From: Antedon mediterranea
Taxonomy: Eukaryota > Echinodermata > Crinoidea > Comatulida > Antedonidae
NCBI RefSeq assembly: GCF_964355755.1
Contig: NC_092674.1
Coordinates: 30,802,001 to 30,866,000 of the forward strand
DNA length: 64,000 nucleotides
Direction: 5' to 3'
The translations under genes and the position numbers were made by a program. This document shows positions 35,584 to 48,300 of the stretch, in pieces (position 1 is the stretch's first letter; every line of letters begins with the position of its first letter). The notes under the pieces are model-generated. The model had not been told where the DNA came from. It did not search any database and worked only from the letters and a program-made list of their open reading frames with translations.

Positions 35584-36352
35584 GTTATGCGCGATTTGAA
35601 CGATTTGCGCAATTTGAAATTGCGCAAAAAAAATCCTTGCGCAATTTGAATTGAAACATGTGTTTCAAATTGCGCAAGCAACGTATTAAATTGCGCAAGT
35701 AATCTGCAAATTGCGCAAGGTTTTTCGACAGATTGTGAAATCATGTACACCCATATTTTTATAGTAATTTCTAAGAATGATTCAAATTTAAAGATAAATA
35801 TCGCATTTCCTTATTTTAGTAGTGCAAATATTGTTATAAGTTAGCATACCGTCGAAGAACAGACGAAGGAAAACGAAGCGGTGGTGTTCCACCAGGCGGG
35901 CGCGGGGCGGGCGGCCGGCTATACTACTCTAGCCTAGCTAGAGGTCTGGACTACTGATACTGACTAGGTTACATGGCCTAGCTTAAACTAATATTAAAAA
36001 CTTAAAAAGTGAGTATTAAACATTATCTTCATTGAAATGGTCTTATTTATATAATAAAATACTAAATTTTAAACTCCTCTGCCTAGGCCTAGCCTATAGC
36101 CATGTATGGGAAAATTTACAGTTCGTTTTCAAATTGCGCAAAGGTGTCATATTGCGCAAGAACTATCTTGCGCAATTTACAAATTGTGCAGCGCAATTTA
36201 AAATTGCGCAAAGATTTTCTTGCGCAATTTGAAATTGCGCAAGTTGATTGCGCAATTTTAAATTGCGCAAGAATTATTTGCGCAATTTCAAATTGCGCAA
36301 GGATTTTTTTGCGCAATTTTAAATTGCGCAAATCGTTCAAATCGCGCATAAC
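35584..36352. mobile_element. Foldback element with 18 TTGCGCAA palindromes
   Basis: Left end GTTATGCGCGATTTGAACGA and right end TCGTTCAAATCGCGCATAAC are inverted. The arms consist mainly of the octamer TTGCGCAA, usually paired as nested palindromes of the form TTGCGCAATTT-AAATTGCGCAA. I count 6 octamers on the left (35604-35720) and 12 on the right (36130-36335). The middle (about 35730-36115) is unique and includes a GC-rich tract at 35880-35925. The octamer is the core of the C/EBP bZIP site. A clear target-site duplication was not found. Confidence 0.8.
35850..35950 (-). promoter_or_regulatory. Probable SCOC 5' UTR exon and promoter
   Basis: On the minus strand a GC-rich, CpG-rich tract leads to a good donor (TTCGACG|GTATGC, exon end about 35850), and a 3' splice site lies upstream of the SCOC start codon. 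There is no open frame in it. The exon extent upstream is unknown. Inference from splice signals and base composition only. Confidence 0.4.
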
Positions 36353-36779
36353 AGTTATACTGACTACATTGACACGATCAGCGCATGTGCAGTTATAAGC
36401 TGTCAAAAAGAAACAGGGTCGAATCGACTAAGTACGTACGCATACGTCGAGTGGGTTGTGCTACAGGACGAAGTATTATTCTAAATGACACTACTTAGGC
36501 CTTAGCCCAGAGCCAAACTGCAACCATTTTCTCTCATTTGTGTTACATATTTAGTGTTAAAGAAGTTAAACATCAATGGCACAATTATTAATAATGATTA
36601 TTTATCTACTATTAGTAAAGAATAATTAACAATATTCGTATTTTGTAGCCAATTTTCAACCTACCCAAATCGGTCAACAATTCGGCAGCAACCTCCAATA
36701 TCCGGTGATTGATTAATTTTTTATTTTTGTAGAGCGCCCTCTACAACTACAAACATTTTATATTTTGACATGACACACT

Positions 36780-36799
36780 CCCCCCCCCCCCCCCCCCCC
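36780..36799. repeat. Poly-C tract
   Basis: A run of about 19 C, probably length-variable, flanked by a T-rich stretch. Confidence 0.9.
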
Positions 36800-37213
36800 A
36801 GCAGCATAAATGTGTACGCCGACCAGTATTCAGGGTTTTTATACTGCAGAGAAGTGATAATCAGAAATTATCTTATTTGGCAAGAAATCATTAAAAACAA
36901 AACCGAACAACATTTTTAAGGTTTATAATACATGAATTTTATTTCTGAAAAGTTATTTGAAGTATTTACTTGTAAATAGTGTAACAAGCATAAATAAACT
37001 ATAGGTCTAGTGGCTAGTACAGCCTCTATTTACCAAACTATATGCTACAAAATACACCTGCATATTGTACTATTAGAATATAGGGCACTCATCTGAACAA
37101 ACGCAAGCGTAATCGGTTCTTTTTATAAAATGTATTTATATATATTTTACATAAAACAAATTTACAGGATATCTTTAATTTTAATATACAAACTAGATTC
37201 TTCAATGAAGCAA

Positions 37214-37385
37214 AGGTACTTTGGAAAATTCCCAACACTACCTAATCAAGGTACCTGGGAAAATTCCAAAGCAACCTTATCAAGGTACCTGGGGAAATTC
37301 CCAACACTACCTAATCAAGGTACCTGTGAAAATTCCAAAGCAACCTTATCGAGGTACCTGGGGAAATTCCCAACACAGCCTAGCC
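37214..37385. repeat. 69-bp tandem repeat, about 2.5 copies
   Basis: CCCAACACTACCTAATCAAG recurs at 37231 and 37300, and in diverged form at 37369, each followed by GGTACCTG. It lies downstream of UNC50. Confidence 0.85.
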
Positions 37386-37582
37386 AGGCGGAATGTACCT
37401 TTACCAGATCTCTCAGCTATGTGATCATGTCTACTGGAAAAATTGTAATAATGATACCAAATAAATATTGAAGGCCCTCGCCATATTAATAGGGAACATG
37501 CCACTTTATGAGAGAGAGAGTCCAACACTCTAGGAGTTAACAATGTAAATTTAAATATTGAATTTAAAAAATGACGGTTGGT

Positions 37583-39373
37583 TTATTTAACCCTATATTT
37601 ATAGAAATACATCAATGATTTACATAAGTTCCAGTTGATGATCACAGATACACAATAAAAAATGAGAATAAGGAGAGATGGCGGGTACAGCAACGCAATT
37701 GTCTTCTTTAAAAATGGCAGAGCTGGAAAAAATATAAACAATAACTTATTTTAATACTGTTCTGTTTTAATAACTTTATAAACAGTATAAGGTTGATTAT
37801 CATTTATACAAAACAATTTCTCCAATTTGAGAATTCAGTCTAACAATTAATATCAAATAATTAACTTTATTATAGACTTACCGGTGTATCCAAGAAACGT
37901 AATATAAACATAGTATCCCATAGCAACAAGCCACAGCGAGTTCCCAAGCAGGGTTGACAAGAAGTAATCATAACTTATTACAGCTGGAATTACAAACACA
38001 ATAAACTAAATATTAGTACAGCATAATGTTAACAGATTGACCTGCTTAGAAACAGATCTTACTAAGTTCTCTAAAATACTACATATATACTACTAAAATA
38101 TTACTGGAATATTGTAAAATACTACATACTACTAAAACATTACTGGAATATTGTAAAATACTACATACTACTAAAATATTACTGCTTTTGATATAAGTTA
38201 GATTTGTTGCTGGAAAATGATACACAATCACAATGTGTATTGTAAAAAATAAAATGGTAAACGTACGCATGTACAAGAAGAGCTGTATAACATGTAAAAG
38301 AATTAAAACTGGAAAGAATGCATTTAAATGAACGTCAAAACAGAATCCCCATTCAACCTCTTGAAAGTTCTTGTTATTCAACTTTAAGTAATGGTTCGTT
38401 ACAAACCTAGTAAAAAGTAAAAAAAAGTTTAAAATGTAGTAGCTATAATAAGAATAGGGACAGTAGTGTATTCAATGATGGTTTATCAACTGTGCATTTA
38501 CTTTTAACTTTTTTAAATAAAAAGATGTCTTACCAAAAAAAAGTAGCTATCAACAAGCCAACACCGATGCAGTCGACAAAGACAACCCAGAGTAAAAACT
38601 TTAGTGTACCAACAAATCCGAGACTCAACACAATACCAAAACCAACTGAAGACCCTGAAAATAAACATCTCAATGAGCAGTGTATAGACTGATGCCCACC
38701 ACCCATACAGGGTTAGTAGTATTCATGCTATGTTGTCCTAATATATTCTAGTCTTTGACTAAAACTTTGTGTTCTAGGTGGAGTATCACAACAACGAATT
38801 AATGTTAATTTTGGACAATTTCTTACCACAAAGCCAAATGCTTAAAAGTACTAAAAATGCTGGGTCATCTCTTGCCCATTGGTCTTTTGTTTCTGAGGAA
38901 AAAATGTGAATTTTAATACTTATTTTTTTAGAATACTTACAAATAACAAGGACACATAATTGATATAACGTATAGGGCCTATTATCTCCAGTCTTCTCTA
39001 CGAAGAGATGTTTAGTATACTTACGTTTTCTATACTGAAAGTTGCGATACCTGCAAATATAAATCAAATACATAGAATTAACATCCCTTCAGTAAAAAAG
39101 TTATCATCCGGTAATTGGTGTGAATTTGTACTATTTACTAAGGATTTTCTTAACGTATACACTAAATACAACATACACTTTTTGGGGTGACAGAAGAAGG
39201 TATAGCATCTGCCACATGGCAAAATCAAAGTCCATTTGTCTGTACTTGAATATTCTGCGAAAGTATTTTCGTCGTTTTGCTTGAGCTGTATGTCGATCCT
39301 CCATCATTCCGTTGTCACTTAGTGATCTTGGGGAAGAATTCTCAGTTTTTGATACATGTACACTCGTCAACAT
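37583..39373 (-). CDS. UNC50: UNC50 homologue, Golgi multi-pass membrane protein (7 coding exons)
   Basis: Inner-nuclear/Golgi membrane protein of the UNC-50 family, needed for trafficking of nicotinic acetylcholine receptors in the nematode. Spliced length is 263 aa (human 259). Exons: 39373-39177, 39050-39025 (26 nt), 38892-38827, 38654-38534, 38406-38267, 37983-37882, 37722-37583. Strong family matches are RRKYFRRIFKYRQMDFDFA, QTKDQWARDDPAFLVLLSIW, EVEWGFCFDVHLNAFFP, GNSLWLVAMGYYVYITFLGY, ALPFLKKT and the exact C-terminus FYKYRVK. About five hydrophobic segments are present. The start was chosen just after a 3' splice site; the upstream exon would be non-coding. An AATAAA on the minus strand overlaps the stop codon. 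Confidence 0.95.
38075..38190. repeat. About 50-bp tandem repeat in an UNC50 intron
   Basis: ATACTACATACTACTAAAA with ATTACTGGAATATTGTAAA is repeated about 2.5 times between exons 37882-37983 and 38267-38406. Confidence 0.8.
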
Positions 39374-42300
39374 GTTTCCTGTAAAGAACACTCAATTTAT
39401 TCTAGATAAAAAAACTAAAAAGAAAGCAATTACAATTCCAGCGGAATATTGGTATTATTATTTATTTAAATATATTATTTTGTGCAGGCTATATAATCTA
39501 TAATAAAGTAGACCTATTTTAAACAAAATTAGTAGTGTAGGCTAGTGCCTATATCACCATAAACTGTGGTTATATTTCAATTTCAGCCCACAACAAAAAT
39601 CTGCCAATTTACTGTTTTGGTACGAGATGACCACTGCAGGCCTAGCTAGGTTCGAGAACTGTGTTGGTAGACTCTCTATGTTAGTAGTAGGCCGAGCTAG
39701 GCAGGGATAACATGCGAGTAGGGATGGAGGATGTCTATACCTTTACTATAAACATGCCAAATTAAAATTTAAAGACATAAGGAGAGTAACAAATTGGAAA
39801 ACTATGAAACAAACCTTAAAATACTGGCATTTGAAATTGATTCTAGGCTCGGCATTCAAGTAAAACTTTTTTTACACGTAAAACGCGACGACGTTAATTT
39901 AGTTTGCTAGAGGGCGCTGTCTGGTTTAGATCAATAATTATAAATTTGTTATCTTTTCGTATGTTAATACATTGTGCTCAAGTGGACCCAATTTGGAGCC
40001 AGGGGAGCACAATGATATAAACTATAAATAAGTCACTGAATGTTAATATCGTTTCGTAAGTTTAAAATATCGAGAAAAAAAAACTTCTGGAAATACTTCA
40101 AAAATATTTCAAACTTGCCATATATGTTAAATATCGGTTACTCCATCCGTAATGCAAAAGAAAAATTAGTTTCAAGCCATATCACTGAGTGATTTTAATA
40201 ACTTGCGTTTGTCTAAGATAAATACTTATTTGGTGTCCCTGGAAAGTGCACATATTCATTGAAATATGAAATTAAATATTAAGTCTCCAGTACTAGCCCA
40301 CCATGGAGCTAATAATGAAAATAGAGCCAAGAATTTTATCGCGAATGACTAACATACCATCTTCCCCATAATACACCTGCACAAACTCATTTGTATAACA
40401 ACGCACGGCATACCAAACTGTTTAAAATAGAGCTGCAATGTCCCCGGAAATGACATCTATTATTTTTTTTAACAACATATATAAGAATCTTCAGTACAGA
40501 GCAAAGACAATTTTGAAAAACAGAGCTGCATAGGTTCCCGCCCGGAAAAAAGGCACTTTAGGCCTACATGATTTGAAATTATAACAATAGACAATTATGA
40601 CAATAGAGCTTGTCTCCGGAAAGTGCACCTATTCATTGAAATATGAAATTAAATATTAAGTCTCTAGTTTTTTTAAACCAGAAACAACAGCAGAAACAAA
40701 TCCGCCACTTACAGCTTGGTTTAACAGATACAAAGACAATTACAACAACTCAGAAACACTTAAATTACGACGAAACAGATAAAGATTGGAATTAAAAATG
40801 TCGATAAGGGGATGGGCCTGGACTAAAACTATTATAAGATGTTACTGATGTAGGCCTAAACATTTTAAAGAACATTGACTCTGCTAAAGGGAACACAAAG
40901 GATATTGTTGTTTCTTTAATTTATTAAAATTTAGTGACTTTATTTCTATATACCACTGTGCTCCAAATTGGGTCCACTTGAGCACAGTGTATTAACATAC
41001 GAAAAGATATTAAAATGCAGTGACTTATTTCTTTTTTATATCACTGCTCCACTGGTGCCAAATTTGGTCCACTTGAGCACAGTGTATTAATATATGAAAA
41101 TATATTTAATTTAGTGATTTATTTCTATTCTACATCACTGTGCTCCATCGGTGCCAAATGTGATCCACTTGAGCAGTTACTGTAGTACTATTTCTATTTC
41201 GGAAGTAAATAAAGGCATAAATGAGAGAAGTAAAGAGAAGTAAAGAATGCTCCATCGTCAGAATATACCTCGAATACGAATGTAAAAGTTTTGCAGTTAC
41301 AGCAGAGATGGGATTTGAAAAATGGACGAATTCATTTATATGGAAAACCATTCAAAATAATAATGAACTAAACAATTATTATACACGTGAGAGTTGGTTT
41401 ATTCATTAAATTACCGCATTATCTCAGCATTCTTTATTACATTGGTGTTGTGAAGCTTTGACATAAGAAACTATACACTCCATTGATTTCAACCATTCTC
41501 CATTTTAAATAGTGTAATGTACATTAAAATATTACTGAACAAAAAGCCTGTTTATCCAACTGAAGTATTTTACAAATGAAGCCTAACTAACCTACAGACT
41601 GCAAACAGATTATTACAAAATAGGGTGTTTTGCTATATATATATTATATCAAAGAAGGAGACGACTTAGAAATGTTGTAAAATTTAATAGTTTATAAATC
41701 ATGAAAGATGAGTATTTTATTTTTAATTATACATTATTTTTATTAAGATAATATAAAGCATTGTATTTACTGTAAAAGAATGTATGAGTTTCCCTCCAAT
41801 TTATGAGTTTCCCTCCAATTGAATAATTGTTGACAAATTGTGTATACAAGTTATAATATAGGCAAGTGTTACAGTATACTTGAAAGACTGGTTGTCCCGT
41901 CCACTACATCAATGCTGATGAAACTGATGTTGACCAATACATACACAAACTACAAACTGGTTTTAAATCATAATTTGGTTCCAAAGATTGTTTTAAGCAA
42001 CCACTGTTACAACTTAAAAAGCTTTTCACTTTTTCCCTGTAATTAATGTATGTATACTTTTTAGTTTGTTTAGTATATTCCATCTATTTCAGTACATTAA
42101 TGTTAATGTCTTACTATAATGTTTATCCTAAAGAAACACCAGCTTTCATCCTGTAAGAGTGTGGCATTTTTTGCCTTGCACATACTTCACTCACTGAAAT
42201 TCTCAAAGAGCCAATACATTATATACAGTAATCCCACACAGTGCATTAGATCCATCTTTATCTTGTGTTTTTAAATCACATGTTTAACATTTTAACAAAA

Positions 42301-42396
42301 AAATACAGTCAATATAAACCGAAATTAATTAACCAAAATTTAGTAACGACTTAATAACTCCTTCCTTTTAAAAACAAGGTTACAGCTGCTTTCAGT
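39374..42396. other. UNC50 5' flank and THOC2 3' flank
   Basis: The left part should hold the UNC50 promoter and first exon (AGGCCT-rich, 39600-39900). The middle is an inverted-repeat element (39950-41185). The right part is plain AT-rich DNA and the THOC2 3' flank, with a short direct duplication of TGAGTTTCCCTCCAATT near 41785-41820. No gene is supported. Confidence 0.65.
39950..41185. mobile_element. Inverted-repeat element with GTGCTCAAGTGGACCC arms
   Basis: Left arm 39950-40045 (TTTTCGTATGTTAATACA, GTGCTCAAGTGGACCCAATT) is inverted at 40915-41015. Two further partial copies of the right arm follow in tandem (41020-41185). In the interior a roughly 45-bp segment (AAGTGCAC, then ATTCATTGAAATATGAAATT) occurs twice, near 40245 and 40619. 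No coding capacity was found. Confidence 0.75.
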
Positions 42397-45300
42397 TCAT
42401 GGAGATGGCTTTGAACGATGTTTTTGTAATCCTGAAAAATAAAAATAAACATTGATATCATTTAAAAAATGGTAGAATGTCTACATAAAGAAGATTACGG
42501 GTTTGAATCTCTGTTAGGGACAGCTTTTTCTAATTCTCACAGATTTCCTCATATTTTCACCATTTATAAATTAATCAATTATTTGAGGGTTTCTCCAAAT
42601 TTATGTAACTAAAATCAAAACATTTGCCAAGCTTATTTATTTGTCTATAGCTCTGTCTACACTATCAGACTAAAAGAAAAGTGTGATGTTCCCAAATATG
42701 TTAGTGATATGCTTAAATATGGTAGTGATATGATGTCATTGTGTCCATATATAAGCGCATCACATTTTTTTTTCACTTGAAGTTTGATAGTGTAGACAGA
42801 GCTTAAGACAGTGAAAATTACCAATTTAAAGTGGAACCTACCATCAATGCTATCCTCCTTGTCCTTCTTGCTTTTTTTTTCCCTCTTGTTTTCTTTCCCA
42901 TCTTCCCTGTGTTCCTTCCTTCCATCCTCTTTACTTTCTTTTCTGGAAGGTTTTTCATCACTTTTCTTTTCTTTTGACTAAAAAATTTAACCATAACAAT
43001 ATTTTAAATGTTATGTGTTTGTTTTTTTTCTTTTTGGTAAACTATAAAAATTCTACTTTATAAATGTTAAAATAATAAATGAAGGTCAGAGTTCAAGTGC
43101 TATTTTTAAGTCAGGATTTAAGCCAACATACACAGTCAACTCTCCCAATACCGGACACGCTTGGGCTGACTGGAAATACTGGTATTCAGAATAAGTTTTA
43201 ATGGTAAAAAAATAATTTAGAAACTGTTGGACCTCAAGAAAAATTTTGTTTTGAAAGAGTTTCCGGTTTTTAGAGAGTACAATAAAACAGCATTTTGTAT
43301 TTCTACTTACCCTTTTTCGTTCACCATCTTGTGAACTTTTACTGCTTTTACTTTTACGCTCTTTCCCGATTTCTTCGTTGTTTCTTGGTGACTTTGAGAA
43401 TTTAGTACCTAAAAAATAAACTTATATTTCTGTAAAGGAAACTTTATGTAAAAACAAATGTGATGTGTCCATATATGGACACAATGATGTCATATCACTA
43501 CCATGTTTGGGCACATCAAATTTTTGTTGTTGTCTAAACAAGGCTTTCTGAAGTTATTTTACTGTGATATTTAGATAACATAAGAACATAGAGCAACCAA
43601 CCTGACTCTTCCTCCTTATGTCGTTTAACCTCATGATCTTCTCTTTCGATATCAGGCATTTCTCGTTTCTTTTCATTTCTTTGACCTCTATCTTTATCTT
43701 TTCTTTCTCTATTCTGAAATGACAAATGGCAATGAAATAAAAAGAAAAATAAAAGCAAAAGACCATTTTTTATGAGATTATTTTTTTTATTATTTTTAAA
43801 CCGATAAATATCAATGTAATTTTTTAAGGCGAGACATTGTTTTATGAAATTATTTAGATATCAACAACTGTTAGGGAGTCTTAATAATTTAAACTGATTA
43901 TTAAAATAAAATGGTTTTTCTTCTTTTTCAAAAAAGACAACTAAAAATAAATATTTCATAAGTCTTACTTTTCTGTTCTACGACAGTGGCACATGGAGAG
44001 AGAAAAGTTAGTAAATTTCAAAACAAATCTCTAAGATATAAACAGTATGTACAGAAATGAGATTGAAATGTCAACATATGCAAATGAGTGGAAGATATGC
44101 AAATGAGTGGTAGTGGTTAACATAGATAACTAATGTATGGTGGACAGAGTGTTGGGGGAAAAAAAGGTTTAAGTAAATAAACAAGAAAATATCATTGTTA
44201 GGATTAGATAAAAACAAAATTGAAAATGAAAACAATTATTAAAACATCATTTTAGTTTTACTGCAAAGAAATGCAATCTGTTAATCAGATACTCACCACA
44301 AAGCCTTGTAACAACTACAGCTTAATGTTTAAGCTGCTCAACCCTGCATCTCACACACAGCTACTGTAACAGCACTACCGGTAGTTATTGGTTCTCCCAA
44401 AAACAACAGCAAACCGACACTGGTTTCTTTGGGGCAGTACTGCATTGGGGTATCTTCACCAGCCCAATAGTGGTAGAAATACTTACATCGTAGATAACTA
44501 TACTATTTACTTGCTAAGGAGGATTTTTAACACGCCATTTCTTGCGGTTTACTTCTATTTTAAAGGTAGTGATGTATTTGGGCTTCCTTCGGTTTGGTCC
44601 TATGTCAGCCTGGTATTCACATTGTAGTCTTAAGGTAACTATACTATTTACTTGCTAAGGAGGATTTAAAACACGCTTTTCCTTGCGGTTTACAACACAC
44701 TTCTATTTTAAAGGTGTATTTGGGCATCCTTCGACACGGTTTGGTCAGCTTGGTGTTCTCACTGTAGTGATAAGCAGACAACGTTTCTCAGAGCTCCAAT
44801 ATTAATTACTAACCTTTGAAACTGTGCTGGATGCACTTCCCTCCATTTTCCTCCTCTTTGGTTCTACAATTTTAAAAAGAATACTATTGTAATAATAAAA
44901 TTATTCGGCAAAAGTTCAAAATGACACACTTTAAGCAAAGATTAAGTAATAGACATTAGCACAAATAATAATAAAATAATTTGGAAGTACAGTAGTGTAT
45001 TATTTGTGTATGTTGTGGATCTATTATCTCCTACCAGTGACTTACTCAACTTGTAAACATTGTAAAGCCAACTCTCCCAATACTAGAATCTCTGAAAACT
45101 GGAAACTCTCTCAGACTTTTCTTAAGTTCCCAAATTCTTTTTTTGCCATTAAAAACACTTTTTGAATATTGAGAGTTGACTGTATTGGAAGGCACTCAAA
45201 ATTGGCATTACCACTTGTGGCGGTGTGATGCAGTCTATGTGGCATTATTATAATTATGGTAAACATGTTTTAGGACACATCTTATTATGTGTTTACCTCG

Positions 45301-48300
45301 TTCCGATTCATCCCTAACTGGTGACAGTTCTTGTCTGATTGGTACGTTAGCAGATCCTTGACTTGAGCTGCTGGATGTCTCACTACTTGCACGCTGTTCC
45401 TTCTCATCACCTTTACTCTTTCCATCTCTTTTGGATTCTTCCCTTCTATCTTCTTTATCTTTCTTACTTTTTGTCTTTTCCTCTCTCCCATTCTCTTCTT
45501 TTATTTTTATTGAGTGACCTTTTTCTTTTTCCTCTCTGTGACTTTTGCTAGATCTGTGATTCTTTTCTTCCTTTATTTTTCTGCTCTTACTTTCAATTTT
45601 GTCTTCTTTTGATTCTTTATCTTTGTTCATACTCTTGGAACTAAAGTAAAAAATAATATATATCCAATGTAAGTAAAGTTATGTATTAGAAATATTTACA
45701 AATATCAATTTAGGCAACAACAAAAAACAAATTATAATATATTTAGTTATAATGTTAATTTTGTCCAATTTCAATTGGTTTTGCATACAAACAAAAGTTT
45801 TGATAAATACAAACATAACATTGGGAATGTAAACATTGATTTTAAATTTTGATTTGATTGATTTTATTTTTTAAATTATATTTTTTCCGTACAAACCTTT
45901 GATCTGTCTTTTTACTGTGATGCAAGTCACTCTTACTGCTGCTGGAGGTGATTCTTTCCTTCTTTTCAATATTTTCACCTATAAAAGTAAATTGAAAAAT
46001 ACTGAGAATACTTTGACACAAATATGAGAACGTCTATTTTCTTTAAAAATACTTGTCTAAATCGGGTTTGTGTGCTACATTTCTTCTTCAAATACAATGT
46101 GTATAAATGAAATTTTTAAATGTTTATACTTTTTATATAAGAATGTAAATGCAATGCCACTTATTAATAATTTATTTTCTGTTATCAAATGTTATTGAAT
46201 GAATATTTAATGTAATTTTGATAATGATGATGATAGCATACAGTATATAGCCAATTAAATCTAAACAATACAAGCAAAGTTTTAATAGGCTTTTGACATA
46301 CCATTGACTCTAACATCCGGTTCGGTCTTCACTTGTACTTGTTCTGAATCAGTAGCATCTGCTGTACCAGGCTCTTTCTTCACATTTATAGGTGCTGATG
46401 CTTTGGCCTAAACACACCAGATAATAAGAGAGATAGAGTATGTTTGTATGGTTGTTAACTAGTATCAGTATAGCCATAATAATGTGTTGTTTTTGTAAAC
46501 TTTATGTGTTTCATATGGACAGTTTGTCTGAAATAAAGTTGAATAATAATAATAATAATTACACAAAAAGAAAGGAATATTGGATGCCAAATTGAAATAA
46601 ACAATATATAACATCTCACCTCTTTTGTGTGAAACTTGGCTTCAGGAATCATGGAAGGCTTCCGAGCCTTTAGCTGGCCGGAATATCTATAAAAAAACAG
46701 GTTAAACAATTATTGATATATTAACAAATTATGTTAAGTGTTTTATTGCACAGATGCATTTTATTAGGCAATTCTACTTTTTCATTATACAGATATAATT
46801 TTGTTATGTTTTATTGCAATTAATTTCCTAATGCAAAAGTCGTACCCCATAGCTAGAGCATAGATATCGGGACGCTTTTCTTTTTCTTCAACCCGGATTT
46901 TGTCAACACGCTTCTCTAAAACATTTCCAAGATTCTCAACCAATGGAAAGTATGGTAGAATCTAAAAAAAGAACAATGGCCATTTTAATTTAATGTGAAA
47001 AGGAGAACAAGATCTAGAACTGAATGTTTGCAAAAACATTGCTGTACAGTAAGTACCATCTCTATTGGATCAACAAAAAACATTGCTGTACAATAAGTAC
47101 CATCTCTATTGGATCAACAAAAAAGAAAAATTAAAAAGGGAACATTTAACATACTACAAAACCTTTGGTATAAGATCAATAATCAATAATAATCAATAAT
47201 GCTTTAAATTAATAATCATTTTTAATTAATAGTTTACCTTTGTTAAGAGAATGAGAGTGTTGCGTATCTGAGTGTAGTCTTTGGATTCCAAGCAAGCCAC
47301 AACTGCCTGCAAAATTTAAATGATCAAATTAATTATTTAAGCCCTATGAATATATTCGACAGAGCTCTGATTGGTTGGCATGTATTAACCACCACAAATA
47401 GTACAGTAGTGAAAAATATGAACAAGTATAAAATACAAAAATTAATCATGAAAACAAATGAATAGTATATAAGATTAGCTCCAATACAATAATTACCTTT
47501 GTTAACTTGTATTGCCATTTGTGGCAGACGTGTCTGAAATTTTCAAAATCTAACTGATCAGCTTTGTTACTTGATTCTGCACCACTAGCTCTCAACACCG
47601 TCACAAATCCAGGAAAATCACCACATTCCTAAAATACAACAAGCAGGCAGGCTTAAGAAGGATGTACCATACATGGCACCGTAGTTGGCTGCCAATAACA
47701 TGACATGACAAAGGTATATGAGGTGATGTCTTCTACTTGCTAACTCACCTTCTCATAAACACTTTTATCAGAGTGCCATTTGATGACTTGGCTCAGCATG
47801 CAACACAAGAACCTTCCATACCGACTTGCCTCGCTTTCTGTACAACTTGTTAACGTATACGTAATTTCTGAGAACACCTAAAAAGAAAAACATTTTTCCA
47901 TTATACAATTTAAACGTGCTCGAGAGCAGAGGGGTGTAAATGGTTCCTCTGCTTTTCTTCTTTTTTTTGGTTAGGATATTTTATGAATCATTTTTGTGTG
48001 TAAAGGGCTTAGAAACATTGTATTAGGCGCTATATAAGACTACCATTATTATTATATACTACATAAAGTACAATCTTTTTTTATTTCATACAGTACCTAT
48101 CCAACTGTAACTAACTAAACTATATCATGCTTATAAATAGATTTATTTGGGGCTTGGGAGTGGTTTGATAGTGTAGACACATCTTTAGTTACTTACTCTA
48201 TCATAACAAAGAAGAGTGGAGAAGTTCTCAGTTTTCAAATTGTGGATAACAAGTACAAACTTAGCACAATACATTGCGTCACTTGCTGTAAAGCAACATC

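Larger units (their letters stand above)
35441..37582. other. SCOC 5' flank and UNC50 3' flank
   Basis: Contains the TTGCGCAA foldback element (35584-36352) with a GC-rich probable SCOC first exon inside, a poly-C tract (36780-36799), and a 69-bp tandem repeat (37214-37385). No other gene is seen. The two small open frames at 36102-36398 and 37130-37471 are repeat-derived. Confidence 0.65.

Noticed and set aside
36102-36398. Overlapping open frames on both strands, about 97 codons each
   Set aside because: They translate the TTGCGCAA palindromes (LRKIxAQFxxAQ-type repeats in both directions) and reflect the inverted-repeat structure.
37130-37471. 113-codon open frame
   Set aside because: It translates the 69-bp tandem repeat (a 23-codon period). 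No homology outside the repeat.
43978-43990. Possible 9-nt microexon (AACAGAAAA, Asn-Arg-Lys) in THOC2
   Set aside because: It has AG and GT at its edges and keeps the phase, but the acceptor lacks a pyrimidine tract and the flanking exons join in frame without it.
45235-45630. Separate lysine-rich gene on the minus strand
   Set aside because: The frame is the charged-tail exon of THOC2 (45640-45297). Phases on both sides and the following tail exons fit THOC2.
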